Below the pieces are notes generated by a model. That model did no database searches. It was not told where the DNA came from and saw only the letters and a list, made by a program, of their open reading frames with translations. DNA of 64,000 nucleotides, from NCBI RefSeq assembly GCF_006716765.1, contig NZ_VFPO01000001.1:930001-994000 (forward strand), read 5' to 3'. The translations under genes and the position numbers were made by a program. Each line of letters begins with the position of its first letter. The first letter of the stretch is position 1. The DNA is from Actinomadura hallensis. GTDB lineage: Bacteria; Actinomycetota; Actinomycetes; Streptosporangiales; Streptosporangiaceae. Of the stretch, positions 1-8,464 are shown piece by piece.

Positions 1-2
1 GT

Positions 3-1058
3 CAGTACCCTCCGCCACCCCCTCCTCCGGGGCGGCCCCCGGCGTCGCCGTACGGCCGTCCCCCCTACGGCCCGCCGGGTCATGGGCCGCCCGTCTACGG
101 GCCCCCTCCCGGCAGGCCGCCGGGCTGGTTCCCCGGCCGTCCGGCCGGGCCGCCGTCGCCGTACCGGTACGTCCCCGTGCGTCCGCCGCGGCGCCGCAGC
201 GCGGGAGGGACGATCGCCGGCATCTTCGGCGCCCTCACGTCCCTGGCCGTCGTCGCCATCCTCGGGGCGACGTTCCTCGTGGAGCAGAGCGGGGCCAGCA
301 CCGCCCGTCCGCCCGTCACGTCCGGCGGGGGCGGGGGCGCCGCCCGGGAACAGGCCCTCAACAGCAGGCTCTACAGGACCGGCCCGCTGACGCCGGTGAA
401 CTGCCGCGTCCCCGGCATCCAGCCGAGCACCCACTCCATGCGCCGGTTCATGAACGTGCTCAGCGACTGCCTGGACAGGTCGTGGTCCCGGCAGTTCGGC
501 AAGGCGGGCATCAGGTTCCGCGAACCCGGCCGCGTGTTCTGGGACCGGCCCGGACGCAGCCCCTGCGGCTCCTACCCCGCGCCGGGCGCGTCCGCGTTCT
601 ACTGCCCCGCCAACGACACGATGTACGTGGGGGTGCGGCACGTCGTGGAGACGTCCGGCGGGGAGCCGCTGTCCAACTGGGCGGTGTACGCGCGGGTCAT
701 CGCGCACGAGTACGGCCACCACGTGCAGAACCGCGCCGGGATCCTGCTCTACGGGAACCGGCTGATGGACACCCCCGACATCGACCGCCGCAACGAGGCG
801 AGCCGCCGCATCGAACTGCAGGCGCAGTGCTTCGCCGGGGCGTTCCTGGGCGCGGAGCGGGTCACGCTTCCGATGACGCAGCAGCAGTTCGACGCCATGA
901 TCCGCGACGTGCGGGGACGCGGCGACGAGCGGCTGCCGCCCGAGAAGCGGGACCACGGCTCCGGACGCAACTACGCGGGCTGGGTCGTCGCGGGCTACGA
1001 GGGCCGCCGCCTGGCCGTCTGCAACACCTGGACGGTCTCGTCGTCCAGAGTCAACTGA
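3..1058 (+). CDS. Neutral zinc metallopeptidase, membrane-anchored (5' end cut by window)
   Basis: The reading frame is open from the left edge, so the start lies outside the window. The first 55 codons are rich in Pro, Gly and Tyr (a cytoplasmic low-complexity tail). One hydrophobic segment follows at about 205-285, then an extracytoplasmic domain. An HEYGHH zinc-binding motif (HExxH) lies at about 706-723 and a downstream E-x-QAxCFAGAFLG stretch resembles the third-ligand region of the YpfJ/KPN_00830 neutral zinc metallopeptidase family. Four or more Cys residues outside the membrane could form disulfides. The GTG at 177 is internal and not a likely start. Substrate unknown. Confidence 0.85.
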   Translation, partial: QYPPPPPPPGRPPASPYGRPPYGPPGHGPPVYGPPPGRPPGWFPGRPAGPPSPYRYVPVRPPRRRSAGGTIAGIFGALTSLAVVAILGATFLVEQSGASTARPPVTSGGGGGAAREQALNSRLYRTGPLTPVNCRVPGIQPSTHSMRRFMNVLSDCLDRSWSRQFGKAGIRFREPGRVFWDRPGRSPCGSYPAPGASAFYCPANDTMYVGVRHVVETSGGEPLSNWAVYARVIAHEYGHHVQNRAGILLYGNRLMDTPDIDRRNEASRRIELQAQCFAGAFLGAERVTLPMTQQQFDAMIRDVRGRGDERLPPEKRDHGSGRNYAGWVVAGYEGRRLAVCNTWTVSSSRVN

Positions 1059-1177
1059 CCGGGGGCCGTCGCCGCGCTTTTCCCATAATCATCACCGACC
1101 TCATTTCCTTTCTTCTCTGACTTTGTCCTGACTGCCCGTGCGGCGTCATGTGAGCGGACTCACCGCCGAGTGCTAGC

Positions 1178-1200
1178 TACACTGCTTGCAATAGCAAGCA
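1178..1200. promoter_or_regulatory. Promoter -10 and inverted-repeat operator of the XRE-hbhA-like operon
   Basis: TGCTTGC-AATA-GCAAGCA (1183-1200) is a perfect inverted repeat with 7-bp arms. It directly abuts a TACACT -10-like hexamer at 1178-1183 and lies 20 bp before the start of the XRE regulator. The position suggests autorepression by that regulator; this is inference. Confidence 0.5.
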
Positions 1201-1220
1201 CCATGACGCAGGGTGGAGAC

Positions 1221-1838
1221 ATGGCAAGTTCGAAGGTCGGCTCCATCGGGGAGTACATCCGCGAGCAGCGGACGCGCGCGAAGATCTCGCTGCGTCAGCT
1301 CGCGGACGTGTCCGGGATTTCCAACCCGTACCTGAGCCAGATCGAGCGCGGGCTGCGCAAGCCGAGCGCCGAGATCCTCCAGCAGATCGCCAGGGGCCTG
1401 CGGATCTCGGCCGAGGCGCTGTACGTGCAGGCCGGGATCCTCGAAGACCGCGAGGCCGACACGGACGTGCAGGCCGCCGTCCGGGACGACCTGCTCCTCA
1501 CCGAACGGCAGAAGCAGGTCCTGCTCGACATCTACGCCTCGTTCCTCAGGGAGAACGAGCTGGCCGGCGTGTTCCCGGCCGAGCGCACCGGCGGCGGACG
1601 CGACGAGCCCCGAGACGGTCGGCCCGAAGACGGTCGGCCCGAAGGAAAGGCGACCGGGCGCAAGGCGACCGGTGACAAGACGGCCGGAGACAAGACGGCC
1701 GGGCCCGCCTCGAACGGATCGGACGGCCCCGAACGAGCCATGCCGAACAAGTCGGCGAAAAGGTCGGCGCATCAATCGGCGAAGCAAGCAGCACAGCGAA
1801 CGCAGTCAGAACAGGACGGAAAGGAAGAGGTCGGATGA
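1221..1838 (+). CDS. XRE-family transcriptional regulator (Rv0474-like)
   Basis: A protein of 205 aa with an N-terminal Cro/CI helix-turn-helix (residues about 8-66, including ISNPYLSQIERGLRKPS) and a long polar C-terminal tail of Gly, Lys, Asp and Thr. The ATG at 1221 is chosen because a GGTGGAG ribosome site precedes it and the family begins just before the HTH; ATG 1203 is an in-frame alternative. Its stop overlaps the next start (ATGA at 1835), so the two genes are cotranslated. Gene order regulator-HBHA-DUF2516 matches M. tuberculosis Rv0474-Rv0476. The tail contains tandem 15-bp duplications at 1614-1643 and 1674-1703. Confidence 0.85.
   Translation: MASSKVGSIGEYIREQRTRAKISLRQLADVSGISNPYLSQIERGLRKPSAEILQQIARGLRISAEALYVQAGILEDREADTDVQAAVRDDLLLTERQKQVLLDIYASFLRENELAGVFPAERTGGGRDEPRDGRPEDGRPEGKATGRKATGDKTAGDKTAGPASNGSDGPERAMPNKSAKRSAHQSAKQAAQRTQSEQDGKEEVG
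1614..1703 (+). repeat. Two in-frame 15-bp tandem duplications in the XRE tail
   Basis: GACGGTCGGCCCGAA occurs twice head to tail (1614-1628, 1629-1643). GACAAGACGGCCGGA/G occurs twice (1674-1688, 1689-1703). Each unit encodes five residues, so length changes keep the frame. Confidence 0.85.
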
Positions 1839-2329
1839 CGCTGGCCAACAATCTTCGCGAGAACAAGGCCGTCTACGCCGTGGCCGGCGCCGGTGACCTC
1901 GCGGTCGAGAAGCTCCGCGAGGTCCCCGAGCAGGTGAGCAAGTACCAGTACCGCGCCCGCGAGACGGCGACGAAGTACCAGGGCGAGGTTCGCGAGACGG
2001 TCGACCGCTACCGCGAGCAGGTCCGCGAGGCCATCGAGCGGTACCGCGGCGAGGTCTCCCGGTACCAGGAGCGCGTCGACGCCAAGGACCTGCCCGGCGC
2101 CGCCGTCGCCTACGCGACGCACTTCGGCACCCGGGCCGTCGAGTTCATCGACGAGCTCGCCGAGCGCGGCAAGAAGGTCGTGCACCGCGAGGCCGTCGAG
2201 GTGGCCGAGCTGACCGAGGCCGAGGCGGCCGGCACCGGGTCCGCCGCCAAGACCCGCACCTCCACGGCGCGCAGGTCCGCGCAGCCGAGGACGCAGGCCC
2301 GGTCCACGACCAGGAAGACCAACGCCTGA
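1835..2329 (+). CDS. Heparin-binding hemagglutinin (HBHA)-like coiled-coil protein
   Basis: A protein of 164 aa. Residues about 25-75 form a strongly charged coiled coil with recurring Y-R/Q-E-x-V-R-E units. The C-terminal 30 residues are rich in Arg, Thr, Ala and Ser and strongly basic. This is the architecture of mycobacterial HbhA, whose basic tail binds heparan sulfate; here the tail uses Arg and Thr rather than the Lys-Ala-Pro repeats, so adhesin function is not implied. It overlaps the XRE gene by 4 bp. A strong terminator follows. An envelope or lipid-associated role is inferred from the family. Confidence 0.75.
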   Translation: MTLANNLRENKAVYAVAGAGDLAVEKLREVPEQVSKYQYRARETATKYQGEVRETVDRYREQVREAIERYRGEVSRYQERVDAKDLPGAAVAYATHFGTRAVEFIDELAERGKKVVHREAVEVAELTEAEAAGTGSAAKTRTSTARRSAQPRTQARSTTRKTNA

Positions 2330-2343
2330 GCGGCCCGAATCCG

Positions 2344-2375
2344 GGAACCCGGCCGGGAACACCCGGCCGGGTTCC
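2344..2375 (+). terminator. Strong hairpin terminator after the HBHA-like gene
   Basis: Perfect 14-bp stem (2344-2357 with 2362-2375, GGAACCCGGCCGGG arm) and a 4-nt AACA loop, followed by TTCGTCTTCC. It lies 15 bp after the stop codon. No long T-run, as usual in high-GC actinomycetes. Confidence 0.85.
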
Positions 2376-2539
2376 TTCGTCTTCCCTGAGGCGGCTTCTT
2401 CCCTGAAATGCGGTCTCGTCGTCACCGGTGAGGGGCGGGCTTCAGGTCCCCGGTGGACGGCGCGCATAGGGTTGGGGTAGTCAGTCCCCGTGCGCGACGT
2501 GGAGTCGCCGTCCGAAACGAGCAGGAGCGCTGATCGCCG

Positions 2540-2902
2540 ATGTCGGGCTTCAATGTCCTGGACTACTTCTTCTGGCTGCTGCTGATCATCGCGTTCGTGA
2601 TGGAGGCGTGGGCGCTGATCGACTCGCTGTCCGTGCCCGAGGGCGCGTACGCGGCCGCCGGCAAGTGGCGCAAGAAAATGTGGATGATCGTCCTGATCGT
2701 CGCGGCGGTCGTGGGCGGCGCCCACGCGGTCGCGCCCGCCGCGCTCGGCATCCCCCCGATCGGCCTGCTGATCGGCATCCTCCCCGTCGCCGCGTTCATC
2801 GCCGCGGCGATCTACCTCGCCGACGTCCGCCCGGCCGTGGCGCCGTACAAGAAGAAGAACGGCCGCGGCGACTACCGATCGGGCCCCTACGGCCCCTGGT
2901 GA
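2540..2902 (+). CDS. DUF2516 family membrane protein (Rv0476-like)
   Basis: A protein of 120 aa with an N-terminal hydrophobic segment (about residues 8-28) and two more (about 52-70 and 73-93), ending in a charged cytoplasmic tail. Length, topology and position downstream of XRE-HBHA match the actinobacterial DUF2516 family. The start ATG at 2540 follows an AGGAG at 2523. The preceding terminator suggests its own promoter in 2376-2520. Function unknown. Confidence 0.8.
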   Translation: MSGFNVLDYFFWLLLIIAFVMEAWALIDSLSVPEGAYAAAGKWRKKMWMIVLIVAAVVGGAHAVAPAALGIPPIGLLIGILPVAAFIAAAIYLADVRPAVAPYKKKNGRGDYRSGPYGPW

Positions 2903-2918
2903 TCTCTAGAGTGGACGC

Positions 2919-3653
2919 ATGAGCGGCGAGATCCACGGGCGCACCACCCGGCTGGAACTGCACGACCAAGAGCTGCGCGAGTGGGAGGCCGTCGTCCTGG
3001 ACGCGCAGCCCGACGGGATCGTGCTCGACCGGTCGGCGTTCTACCCGGGCGGCGGCGGGCAGCCGCCCGACCACGGGGTCCTGCTCTGGCAGGGCGTGCA
3101 GACACGGATCGCCGGGGTCCGCAAGGGCGACGACCTGGTGCTCATCCCCGTGGAGGGCGACCCCGTCCCGCCCGTCGGCACCGTCGTCCAAGGGGCGATC
3201 GAGGACGACCGGCGCACCGCGCTGATGCGCACGCACTCGGGGCTGCACCTGCTCTGCGGCGTCGTCTTCCGCGACTACGGCTGCCTCGTGACGGGCGGCA
3301 ACATGGAGCCGCTGACCGCCCGCATGGACTTCGACCTGCGCGAGGTCCCGCCCGGTTTCAAGCAGGCCGTCGAGGACGCGTGCAACGCCGAGGTCGAGGC
3401 CGACCGGCGCATCGACGTCAAGACCCTCCCGCGGGACGAGGCGTTCCAGATCCCCGACATCATCCGGACGGCCACGAACCTCGTACCGCCCGAAGTCCAG
3501 GACGTCCGCATCGTCGACATCGTCGGCCTCGACACCCAGGCCGACGGCGGCACCCACGTCGCCTCCACCAAGCAGATCGGCCGCATCAGAGTCGCCAAGG
3601 TGGAGAACAAGGGCCGCGGCTTCCGCCGCATCCGCATCCAGATCGAAAACTGA
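2919..3653 (+). CDS. Alanyl-tRNA editing protein (AlaX type)
   Basis: A protein of 244 aa resembling the free-standing editing domain of alanyl-tRNA synthetase, which hydrolyses mischarged Ser- or Gly-tRNA(Ala). Visible features: N-terminal strand region with FYPGGGGQPPD; HSGLH (His106, His110, the HxxxH zinc motif); and a C-terminal GTHVAST segment with His213 in the family's third-ligand region. The usual CxxxH is altered: Thr/Asp-Gly-Gly-Thr-His with no obvious Cys. It starts 16 bp after the DUF2516 gene and may share its transcript. Confidence 0.85.
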   Translation: MSGEIHGRTTRLELHDQELREWEAVVLDAQPDGIVLDRSAFYPGGGGQPPDHGVLLWQGVQTRIAGVRKGDDLVLIPVEGDPVPPVGTVVQGAIEDDRRTALMRTHSGLHLLCGVVFRDYGCLVTGGNMEPLTARMDFDLREVPPGFKQAVEDACNAEVEADRRIDVKTLPRDEAFQIPDIIRTATNLVPPEVQDVRIVDIVGLDTQADGGTHVASTKQIGRIRVAKVENKGRGFRRIRIQIEN

Positions 3654-4120
3654 CCACCCCGCCTCAGCGGCACGGGCGCCCCCGACGCCGCCACCAACGG
3701 CAACGGCACCGCTCCCCGAGACGCGGCCGAGCTGGGCCGACATCGCCCGCGGTAGGTCCCTCGGCGCCCGTGCTCGCGGCATCGGTGTCCCTCGCAGCGG
3801 ATGCTTTCGGGCCACCAGCCTCGTGCGCGGCCCCATCTCGTCGAGGCACTTGTCTCGTCTGGGCCGACCCGCCTCGCGGTAGCGGCGTTCTTCGCAACCC
3901 GTGACACGAACGTCGTCCTCCCGCGTCCCCGCCCCGGCCGGCACCACCGGAACCACCCGCGCCGGAAAGCGCGGGCCCGGCGGGGCCCGAGCTTCGGGCG
4001 AGCGGAGTGCGGCCGGCCCACGACGACCGCGTGGTGGTCGAGGACCTCGACATGCGCGCGCGGCATCTCCCTTCGGGGGCGGACCCAAGTGCGAGCGCCT
4101 GCCCGCTTACGGGAGCCGGT
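3654..4120. other. Intergenic region between convergent genes, no gene seen
   Basis: 467 bp between the AlaX gene and a TetR gene that face each other. Frames here are GC-driven and low in complexity, with no recognisable protein. The only clear structure is the hairpin at 3965-3995. Confidence 0.6.
3965..3995. terminator. Terminator-like hairpin between convergent genes
   Basis: GAAAGC-g-CGGGCCC, a short loop, GGGCCCG-a-GCTTC: a 7-bp GC stem extended by an AAGC/GCTT outer pair. It sits between two genes that end toward each other and could serve either strand. Confidence 0.4.
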
Positions 4121-4822
4121 CTAGGGGGTCGGGCGCGAGAGGGCTTCGACTGAGACGAGGCCGTGTTCGACGATCTCCACGGCGCGGTCGAGGGCCCTGC
4201 GCATCGAGGGCGGGTCGTAGCCTTCGCGGCGGCAGTGCGCCACCACGGCCTGCATCCCCCCGATCGCGATGCCGGACGCGGCGACCGCGTCGACCTCCGC
4301 GATGCCGGGGCACAGGTCGCGCAGCAAAGCCTCGATCTGCTCCTGGGCGTCCGTCATCCGCTGCAACGCCCGCGCCCGCAGTGTGGGACGCTCCAAAATC
4401 AGCGCGATCTGGACCGCGCCGTACTCACCGTGCTCGGCGACGAGCGCCTCCAGGACGTCGATGACCGCGCGCCGGATCGTGTCCATCGGCGTCTCGCCCG
4501 GCGTGCGGCGCAGGTGCTCGGACACCTCGGCGAGCCGGTCGTCGATCTCGGCGAAGACCACGTCCTCCTTGGACGGGAAGTAGCTGAAGAACGTGCGAGG
4601 CGACACGTCCGCGGCTGCGGCGATCTCCGCTACGGTCGTCTCCTCGTAGCCGCGTTCGGCGAACAGGCGCAGCGCGGCGGTCGCGAGTGCCTGCCGGGTC
4701 CGGCGCTTCTTGCGCTCCCGCAACCCCGGCCCGCCTACCGCTCCACTTGCCGCTCCACCTGCTGGTTCGCTCGCCGGCACGTCCTCGGTGCGGGTCGCCG
4801 TTTCGTCCCCCCTTACAGGCAT
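4121..4822 (-). CDS. TetR-family regulator, divergent from the MMPL transporter
   Basis: A protein of 233 aa. After a 35-residue Gly/Ala-rich leader comes a typical TetR HTH (LATAALRLFAERGYEETT... VSPRTFFSYFPSKEDVVFAEI, about residues 40-85), then an all-helical ligand domain. ATG at 4822 is preferred over an in-frame ATG at 4864, because the longer form would translate through the repeat at 4843-4871 that looks like its operator. It is divergent from the MMPL transporter gene 72 bp away, the standard layout of an efflux pump with its local repressor. Confidence 0.85.
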   Translation of the reverse strand: MPVRGDETATRTEDVPASEPAGGAASGAVGGPGLRERKKRRTRQALATAALRLFAERGYEETTVAEIAAAADVSPRTFFSYFPSKEDVVFAEIDDRLAEVSEHLRRTPGETPMDTIRRAVIDVLEALVAEHGEYGAVQIALILERPTLRARALQRMTDAQEQIEALLRDLCPGIAEVDAVAASGIAIGGMQAVVAHCRREGYDPPSMRRALDRAVEIVEHGLVSVEALSRPTP

Positions 4823-4842
4823 GTGACGGACATTACCATGAC

Positions 4843-4871
4843 TGCAAACTTGCATCGGTTGCAAAACTGCA
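4843..4871. promoter_or_regulatory. Putative TetR operator, TetR/MMPL intergenic
   Basis: TGCAA-AC-TTGCA at 4843-4854 is an inverted repeat with perfect 5-bp arms. A related TGCAAAACTGCA follows at 4860-4871, 17 bp start to start. This AT-richer patch lies between the two divergent starts (4822 and 4895). Confidence 0.5.
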
Positions 4872-4894
4872 GCCGCTGGGTGTTTTCTGCGAAC

Positions 4895-7732
4895 ATGGCG
4901 CGGTTCTCATCGGACGACGCCGGCCTCCCGGGCGGTACCGACCCCCAGCACGACACCAGCCCCACGGCCAGTAGCGACCCCACAGGCGGTTCCGACCTGA
5001 CAAGCGGTGGCGCTCCCGCGGACACCGCCGACCTGCCAGGCGGTGCCGACCCCTCAGGCAGTGCCGCTCCAGCGGCTGGTGCTGGTGAGGGCGGCGCAGC
5101 CCTCACGAACGGCGCCGCGCCCACAGGCAACGGCAACCCCACAGACGGTGCCGCCCTCACGGCCGGTGCTGGTCAGACGGACAGTGGCGCGGCCCTCATG
5201 AATGGTGTCGACTCCTCAGGCGGCGTCGATTCCGCGGGTGGTGCCGGTCTTGCGAACGGGGGCGGTTCGGTGGCCGGTGCCAGGTCCGGGAGTGGTGCTG
5301 GTTCGGGGAGCGGAGCCGGCGCCGTGGGCGGCGGATCGGGGCGACGGGGTGAGCCCGGGAGGATCTCGCGGTTCCTGGAGAGGCTCGGGCGGCTTTGCGT
5401 GCGCAGGCGGCGCGCGGTCTTCGAGCTGTGGGCCGTCGCGATCCTCGGCGCCTGCGTGCTCGGCTTCACGCATGGGGGCATGTTCGTCCAGCAGGCGTCG
5501 CTGCCCGGCACCGAGACCCAGAACGCCATCGACACGCTCGCCGAGGACTTCCCGGCGATGACCGGGCCGACCGCCACCGTCGTCTTCCACGAGACGCCCG
5601 AGGCCGAGCCCGCGGACTGGCGCGTCGCCCTCGCCATCGGTGAGGCGATCGACAACATCTCCAAGCTGGACCGCGTCGCGTTCGTCGAGAACCCCTACGT
5701 CCAGGGCATGGGCGGGTTGAAGTCGGACGACGCGGTCGTCGTCCGGCTGAACTTCACCGGCACGATGAGCGACATCTCGCACGCCGACCTCGACCTGCTG
5801 AACGAGGCGGTCGAGCCCGCGCGGCTGGCGGGCGCGGACGTGAAGATCGGCGGTATCACGTCGATGCTCCTGAACCAGCCGGAGGGCGGCTGGCAGGAGG
5901 GCGCCGGGATCGTCCTGGCCATGGTCGTGCTGCTGCTGGCGTTCGGGTCGTACCTCGCGGCGGGCCTCCCGATCCTGGTGTCGCTGTGCGCGCTGGCCAT
6001 CTCCTATTCGGTGATCCATTTCCTGGCGTCGATGTTCGAGATCGCGCCGACCGCGCCGATGGTCGCGGCGATGCTGGGAATCGGCGCCGGGATCGACTAC
6101 GCGCTGTTCATCGTCACCCGCTACCGTCAGCAGCTCGCCGAGGGCGACGACGTGGAGACGGCGGTCGGACGCGCGATGGCGTACGCCGGGCACGCCGTCG
6201 TCTTCGCCGGCGGCACCGTGGTGTTCGCGATCTGCGGGTTGTTCCTGGCCGGGATCGCGTTCGTCGGACGGATCGGGATCACCACCGCGCTCGCCATCAC
6301 CGTCATGGTCGTCGCCGCGTTGACCCTGCTGCCCGCCATCCTGGGGTCGCTGGGGGAGCGCATCGACCGGTACAAGCTGCCGCGTGTCCGCCCGGACCGC
6401 AGCGCGCAGCGCTGGATGAGGTGGGGACGCCATGTCGACCGGCACGCCTGGCCGTACGCGATCGTCGCGACGCTCGTCCTGCTGGCGCTGTCGGTGCCCA
6501 CGCTCAGCCTGCGGTTCGGGGTGATGGCCGACAGCATGGCGTCGCCGGACATGGAGACCCGGCAGGCGTTCGACGTCGTCGCGGAGGAGTTCGGCGCTGG
6601 GCACTACAGCCCGTTCGTGGTGGTCGCGAAGGTGCCGGGTTCCGGTGAGGAACGAGACGAGACCGAGAGGGAGGTGCCCACGGTCGACGGCATCCAGGGT
6701 CTCTCCGGCCTGACGGGGCCCGTGGTGCCGAGAACCGAACCGCCGAACGAGCCCTCCGACACGGGATCCTCGGACGAGTCGTCCGGCCGGTCTTCTGGGG
6801 AGCCGGCTCTCCCCAAGGGCATGCCCGACCCGAACAAGAAGCCCGACGAGAAGGCGGTCCTTGTCGGGCAGGAACTGCAGCGCGTCCTGTCCGAAGCGCC
6901 CGGCGTCGTGTTCGCCGACGACCCCATCGTGACCGGCACGACCGCGATCGTCCGGGTGACCCCGCGGGACGCGCCCCACGCCGAGACGACCACCGACCTC
7001 GTCCACCGGCTTCGCAACGTGGAGATCCAGGAGGTCCGGGCGGCGCACCCAGGCGTCGACATCTATCTCGGCGGCGAGAACCCCGCCATCATCGACCTCG
7101 CCGAGACCGTCGGGGACCGCATGCTCACCGTCGTCGTCGCGGTGGTGAGCGTCGCGCTGCTGCTCCTCATCATCGCCTTCCGGTCGATCATCGTGCCGCT
7201 GAAGGCGGCGCTGATGAACCTGCTGTCCATCGGAGCGTCGTTCGGCGTGGTCACGGCGGTCTTCCAGTGGGGCTGGGGCGTCCATCTGCTGGGCGTCGAC
7301 CAGGCCATCCCGATCATGTCGTTCGTGCCGCTGTTCATGTTCGCCCTGATCTTCGGGCTGTCCATGGACTACGAGGTGTTCCTCCTGTCGCGGATCAAGG
7401 AGGAGTACGACCGGACGGGCGACCCGCACGGCTCCGTCGCCATCGGGATCGGCGCCACCGCCCGCCTCATCAGCTGCGCCGCCCTCATCATGATCTTCGT
7501 GTTCGCCAGCTTCGTCCCCCAGCCCGACCCGACGATCAAGATGATGGCCCTCGGCCTGGCGGTCGCGGTCGCGGTGGACGCCACGATCGTGCGGCTCGTC
7601 CTCGTCCCGGCGCTGATGAGCCTCCTGGGCCACGCCAACTGGTGGTGGCCCGGCCGGCGTCGTCCAACTCCCCTTCCGCCTCCGCCGCCGAAACCGACCT
7701 GCGAACAACTGGAGCTAGAACTGACCCGTTGA
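4895..7732 (+). CDS. MMPL-family RND transporter
   Basis: A protein of 945 aa. After about 155 low-complexity residues (Gly, Ala, Asp, Thr, Ser) come a first membrane helix, an extracytoplasmic domain, five helices, a cytoplasmic loop, a second extracytoplasmic domain with a Pro/Ser-rich insert (about 6640-6870), and five more helices. GIGAGIDYALFIVTRYR and GLSMDYEVFLLSRIKEEYD are the MMPL signatures carrying the intramembrane proton-relay Asp-Tyr pairs. The family exports lipids or drugs using the proton gradient. ATG at 4895 leaves room for the operator; a later in-frame ATG at 5199 would remove most of the odd leader. Confidence 0.9.
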   Translation: MARFSSDDAGLPGGTDPQHDTSPTASSDPTGGSDLTSGGAPADTADLPGGADPSGSAAPAAGAGEGGAALTNGAAPTGNGNPTDGAALTAGAGQTDSGAALMNGVDSSGGVDSAGGAGLANGGGSVAGARSGSGAGSGSGAGAVGGGSGRRGEPGRISRFLERLGRLCVRRRRAVFELWAVAILGACVLGFTHGGMFVQQASLPGTETQNAIDTLAEDFPAMTGPTATVVFHETPEAEPADWRVALAIGEAIDNISKLDRVAFVENPYVQGMGGLKSDDAVVVRLNFTGTMSDISHADLDLLNEAVEPARLAGADVKIGGITSMLLNQPEGGWQEGAGIVLAMVVLLLAFGSYLAAGLPILVSLCALAISYSVIHFLASMFEIAPTAPMVAAMLGIGAGIDYALFIVTRYRQQLAEGDDVETAVGRAMAYAGHAVVFAGGTVVFAICGLFLAGIAFVGRIGITTALAITVMVVAALTLLPAILGSLGERIDRYKLPRVRPDRSAQRWMRWGRHVDRHAWPYAIVATLVLLALSVPTLSLRFGVMADSMASPDMETRQAFDVVAEEFGAGHYSPFVVVAKVPGSGEERDETEREVPTVDGIQGLSGLTGPVVPRTEPPNEPSDTGSSDESSGRSSGEPALPKGMPDPNKKPDEKAVLVGQELQRVLSEAPGVVFADDPIVTGTTAIVRVTPRDAPHAETTTDLVHRLRNVEIQEVRAAHPGVDIYLGGENPAIIDLAETVGDRMLTVVVAVVSVALLLLIIAFRSIIVPLKAALMNLLSIGASFGVVTAVFQWGWGVHLLGVDQAIPIMSFVPLFMFALIFGLSMDYEVFLLSRIKEEYDRTGDPHGSVAIGIGATARLISCAALIMIFVFASFVPQPDPTIKMMALGLAVAVAVDATIVRLVLVPALMSLLGHANWWWPGRRRPTPLPPPPPKPTCEQLELELTR
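4940..5335 (+). repeat. Degenerate GGT/GCC-rich repeat array coding the MMPL N-terminal leader
   Basis: Imperfect units around (A/C)AGGCGGTGCCGACCC recur, coding variants of T/P-G-G-A-D-P and G-A-A-L-T. Unit length varies (about 24-36 bp). No membrane or folded segment is evident in the product of this stretch. Confidence 0.55.
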
Positions 7733-7829
7733 TGGTCGGTGGCTGCAGGTGATTGTCGGTCCGCCGTCTTGTGGGTGGGCGTGGCTGCGGGCTTGGTGGC
7801 TTTGCCCGCAGCCGGTGTTCGTCCTGGGG

Positions 7830-8219
7830 TCAGGGGATTTGTTCTACGCGGACGCCGGGGACGCTTTCGTAGACCTCGGGTTCGGCGGTTATCAGGGGCC
7901 AGCGGCGCCAGCGGGCGGACCAGGCCGCCTGGGCCGCGTCCATGCCCAGGTTCGGGTTCGTGGTGACGAGAAGGCCCGTTTGCTGGGCGATCACGTCGTC
8001 CAGGTCGTCGACGTGCACGACCTGCATGCCGGGCAGGCGTTCGAGAACGGCCCTGCCGTGGTCGGGGACGATCTGCCACGCACGGGCCAGGGCCGTCGCC
8101 GGGATGACGATGGTGGCGTGCTGGGCGATCGAGGCGCGGAGCCGGGCACGGACGTAGATCGTCTTGCCGGTGGCCAAATCCAAGAGTGCGGTCGCGTCGA
8201 AGACGTGACCGGTTATCAC
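7830..8219 (-). CDS. PIN-domain toxin (VapC-like)
   Basis: A protein of 129 aa starting MITGHVFDATALLDLATG, where Asp8 is the first PIN-domain acidic residue; further acidic residues appear at HVDDLDDVIA and near TTNPNLGMDAA. PIN toxins are metal-dependent RNases. It overlaps the upstream RHH gene by 4 bp (ATGA type), the usual antitoxin-first layout. The canonical four-acid set is not obvious by eye, so activity is uncertain. Confidence 0.7.
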   Translation of the reverse strand: MITGHVFDATALLDLATGKTIYVRARLRASIAQHATIVIPATALARAWQIVPDHGRAVLERLPGMQVVHVDDLDDVIAQQTGLLVTTNPNLGMDAAQAAWSARWRRWPLITAEPEVYESVPGVRVEQIP

Positions 8220-8455
8220 GCGACGTCCCGGCGGTCCGGGTTGCCGCGTTCGACCAGGCGGTCCACCATGGCCTGCTCATCCGGGCTCGGCGGCCCGAAC
8301 AGGTCGTCGATGGTGGAGGCATCGCGCAGGAAGGCCAACTTCAGCCGCGCACCCTCCGCGAGGAACCCGGACACCGAGGCGATCTTCTTCTCCTCGGCGA
8401 GCCCCTGCAGAGTGGCGGCGAGCTCGTCAGGGAGCGTGATGTTCAATCTCGCCAT
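8216..8455 (-). CDS. Ribbon-helix-helix antitoxin
   Basis: A protein of 79 aa starting MARLNITLPDELAATL, the N-terminal strand and helix of CopG/RHH antitoxins, with the C-terminal half free to wrap the toxin. ATG at 8455 is chosen over a GTG at 8470, because the longer form would run into the operator palindrome at 8465-8494. It is the first gene of the pair with the PIN gene. Confidence 0.75.
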   Translation of the reverse strand: MARLNITLPDELAATLQGLAEEKKIASVSGFLAEGARLKLAFLRDASTIDDLFGPPSPDEQAMVDRLVERGNPDRRDVA

Positions 8456-8464
8456 GCCGACACC

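Noticed and set aside
3801..4124. Plus-strand frame in the AlaX/TetR gap
   Set aside because: Low-complexity Arg/Pro composition with no ribosome site; not a credible protein.
5216..7708. Minus-strand frame of 830 codons opposite the MMPL gene
   Set aside because: Arg/Asp/Gly/His-rich shadow of a high-GC gene; the plus strand shows clear MMPL motifs and membrane helices.
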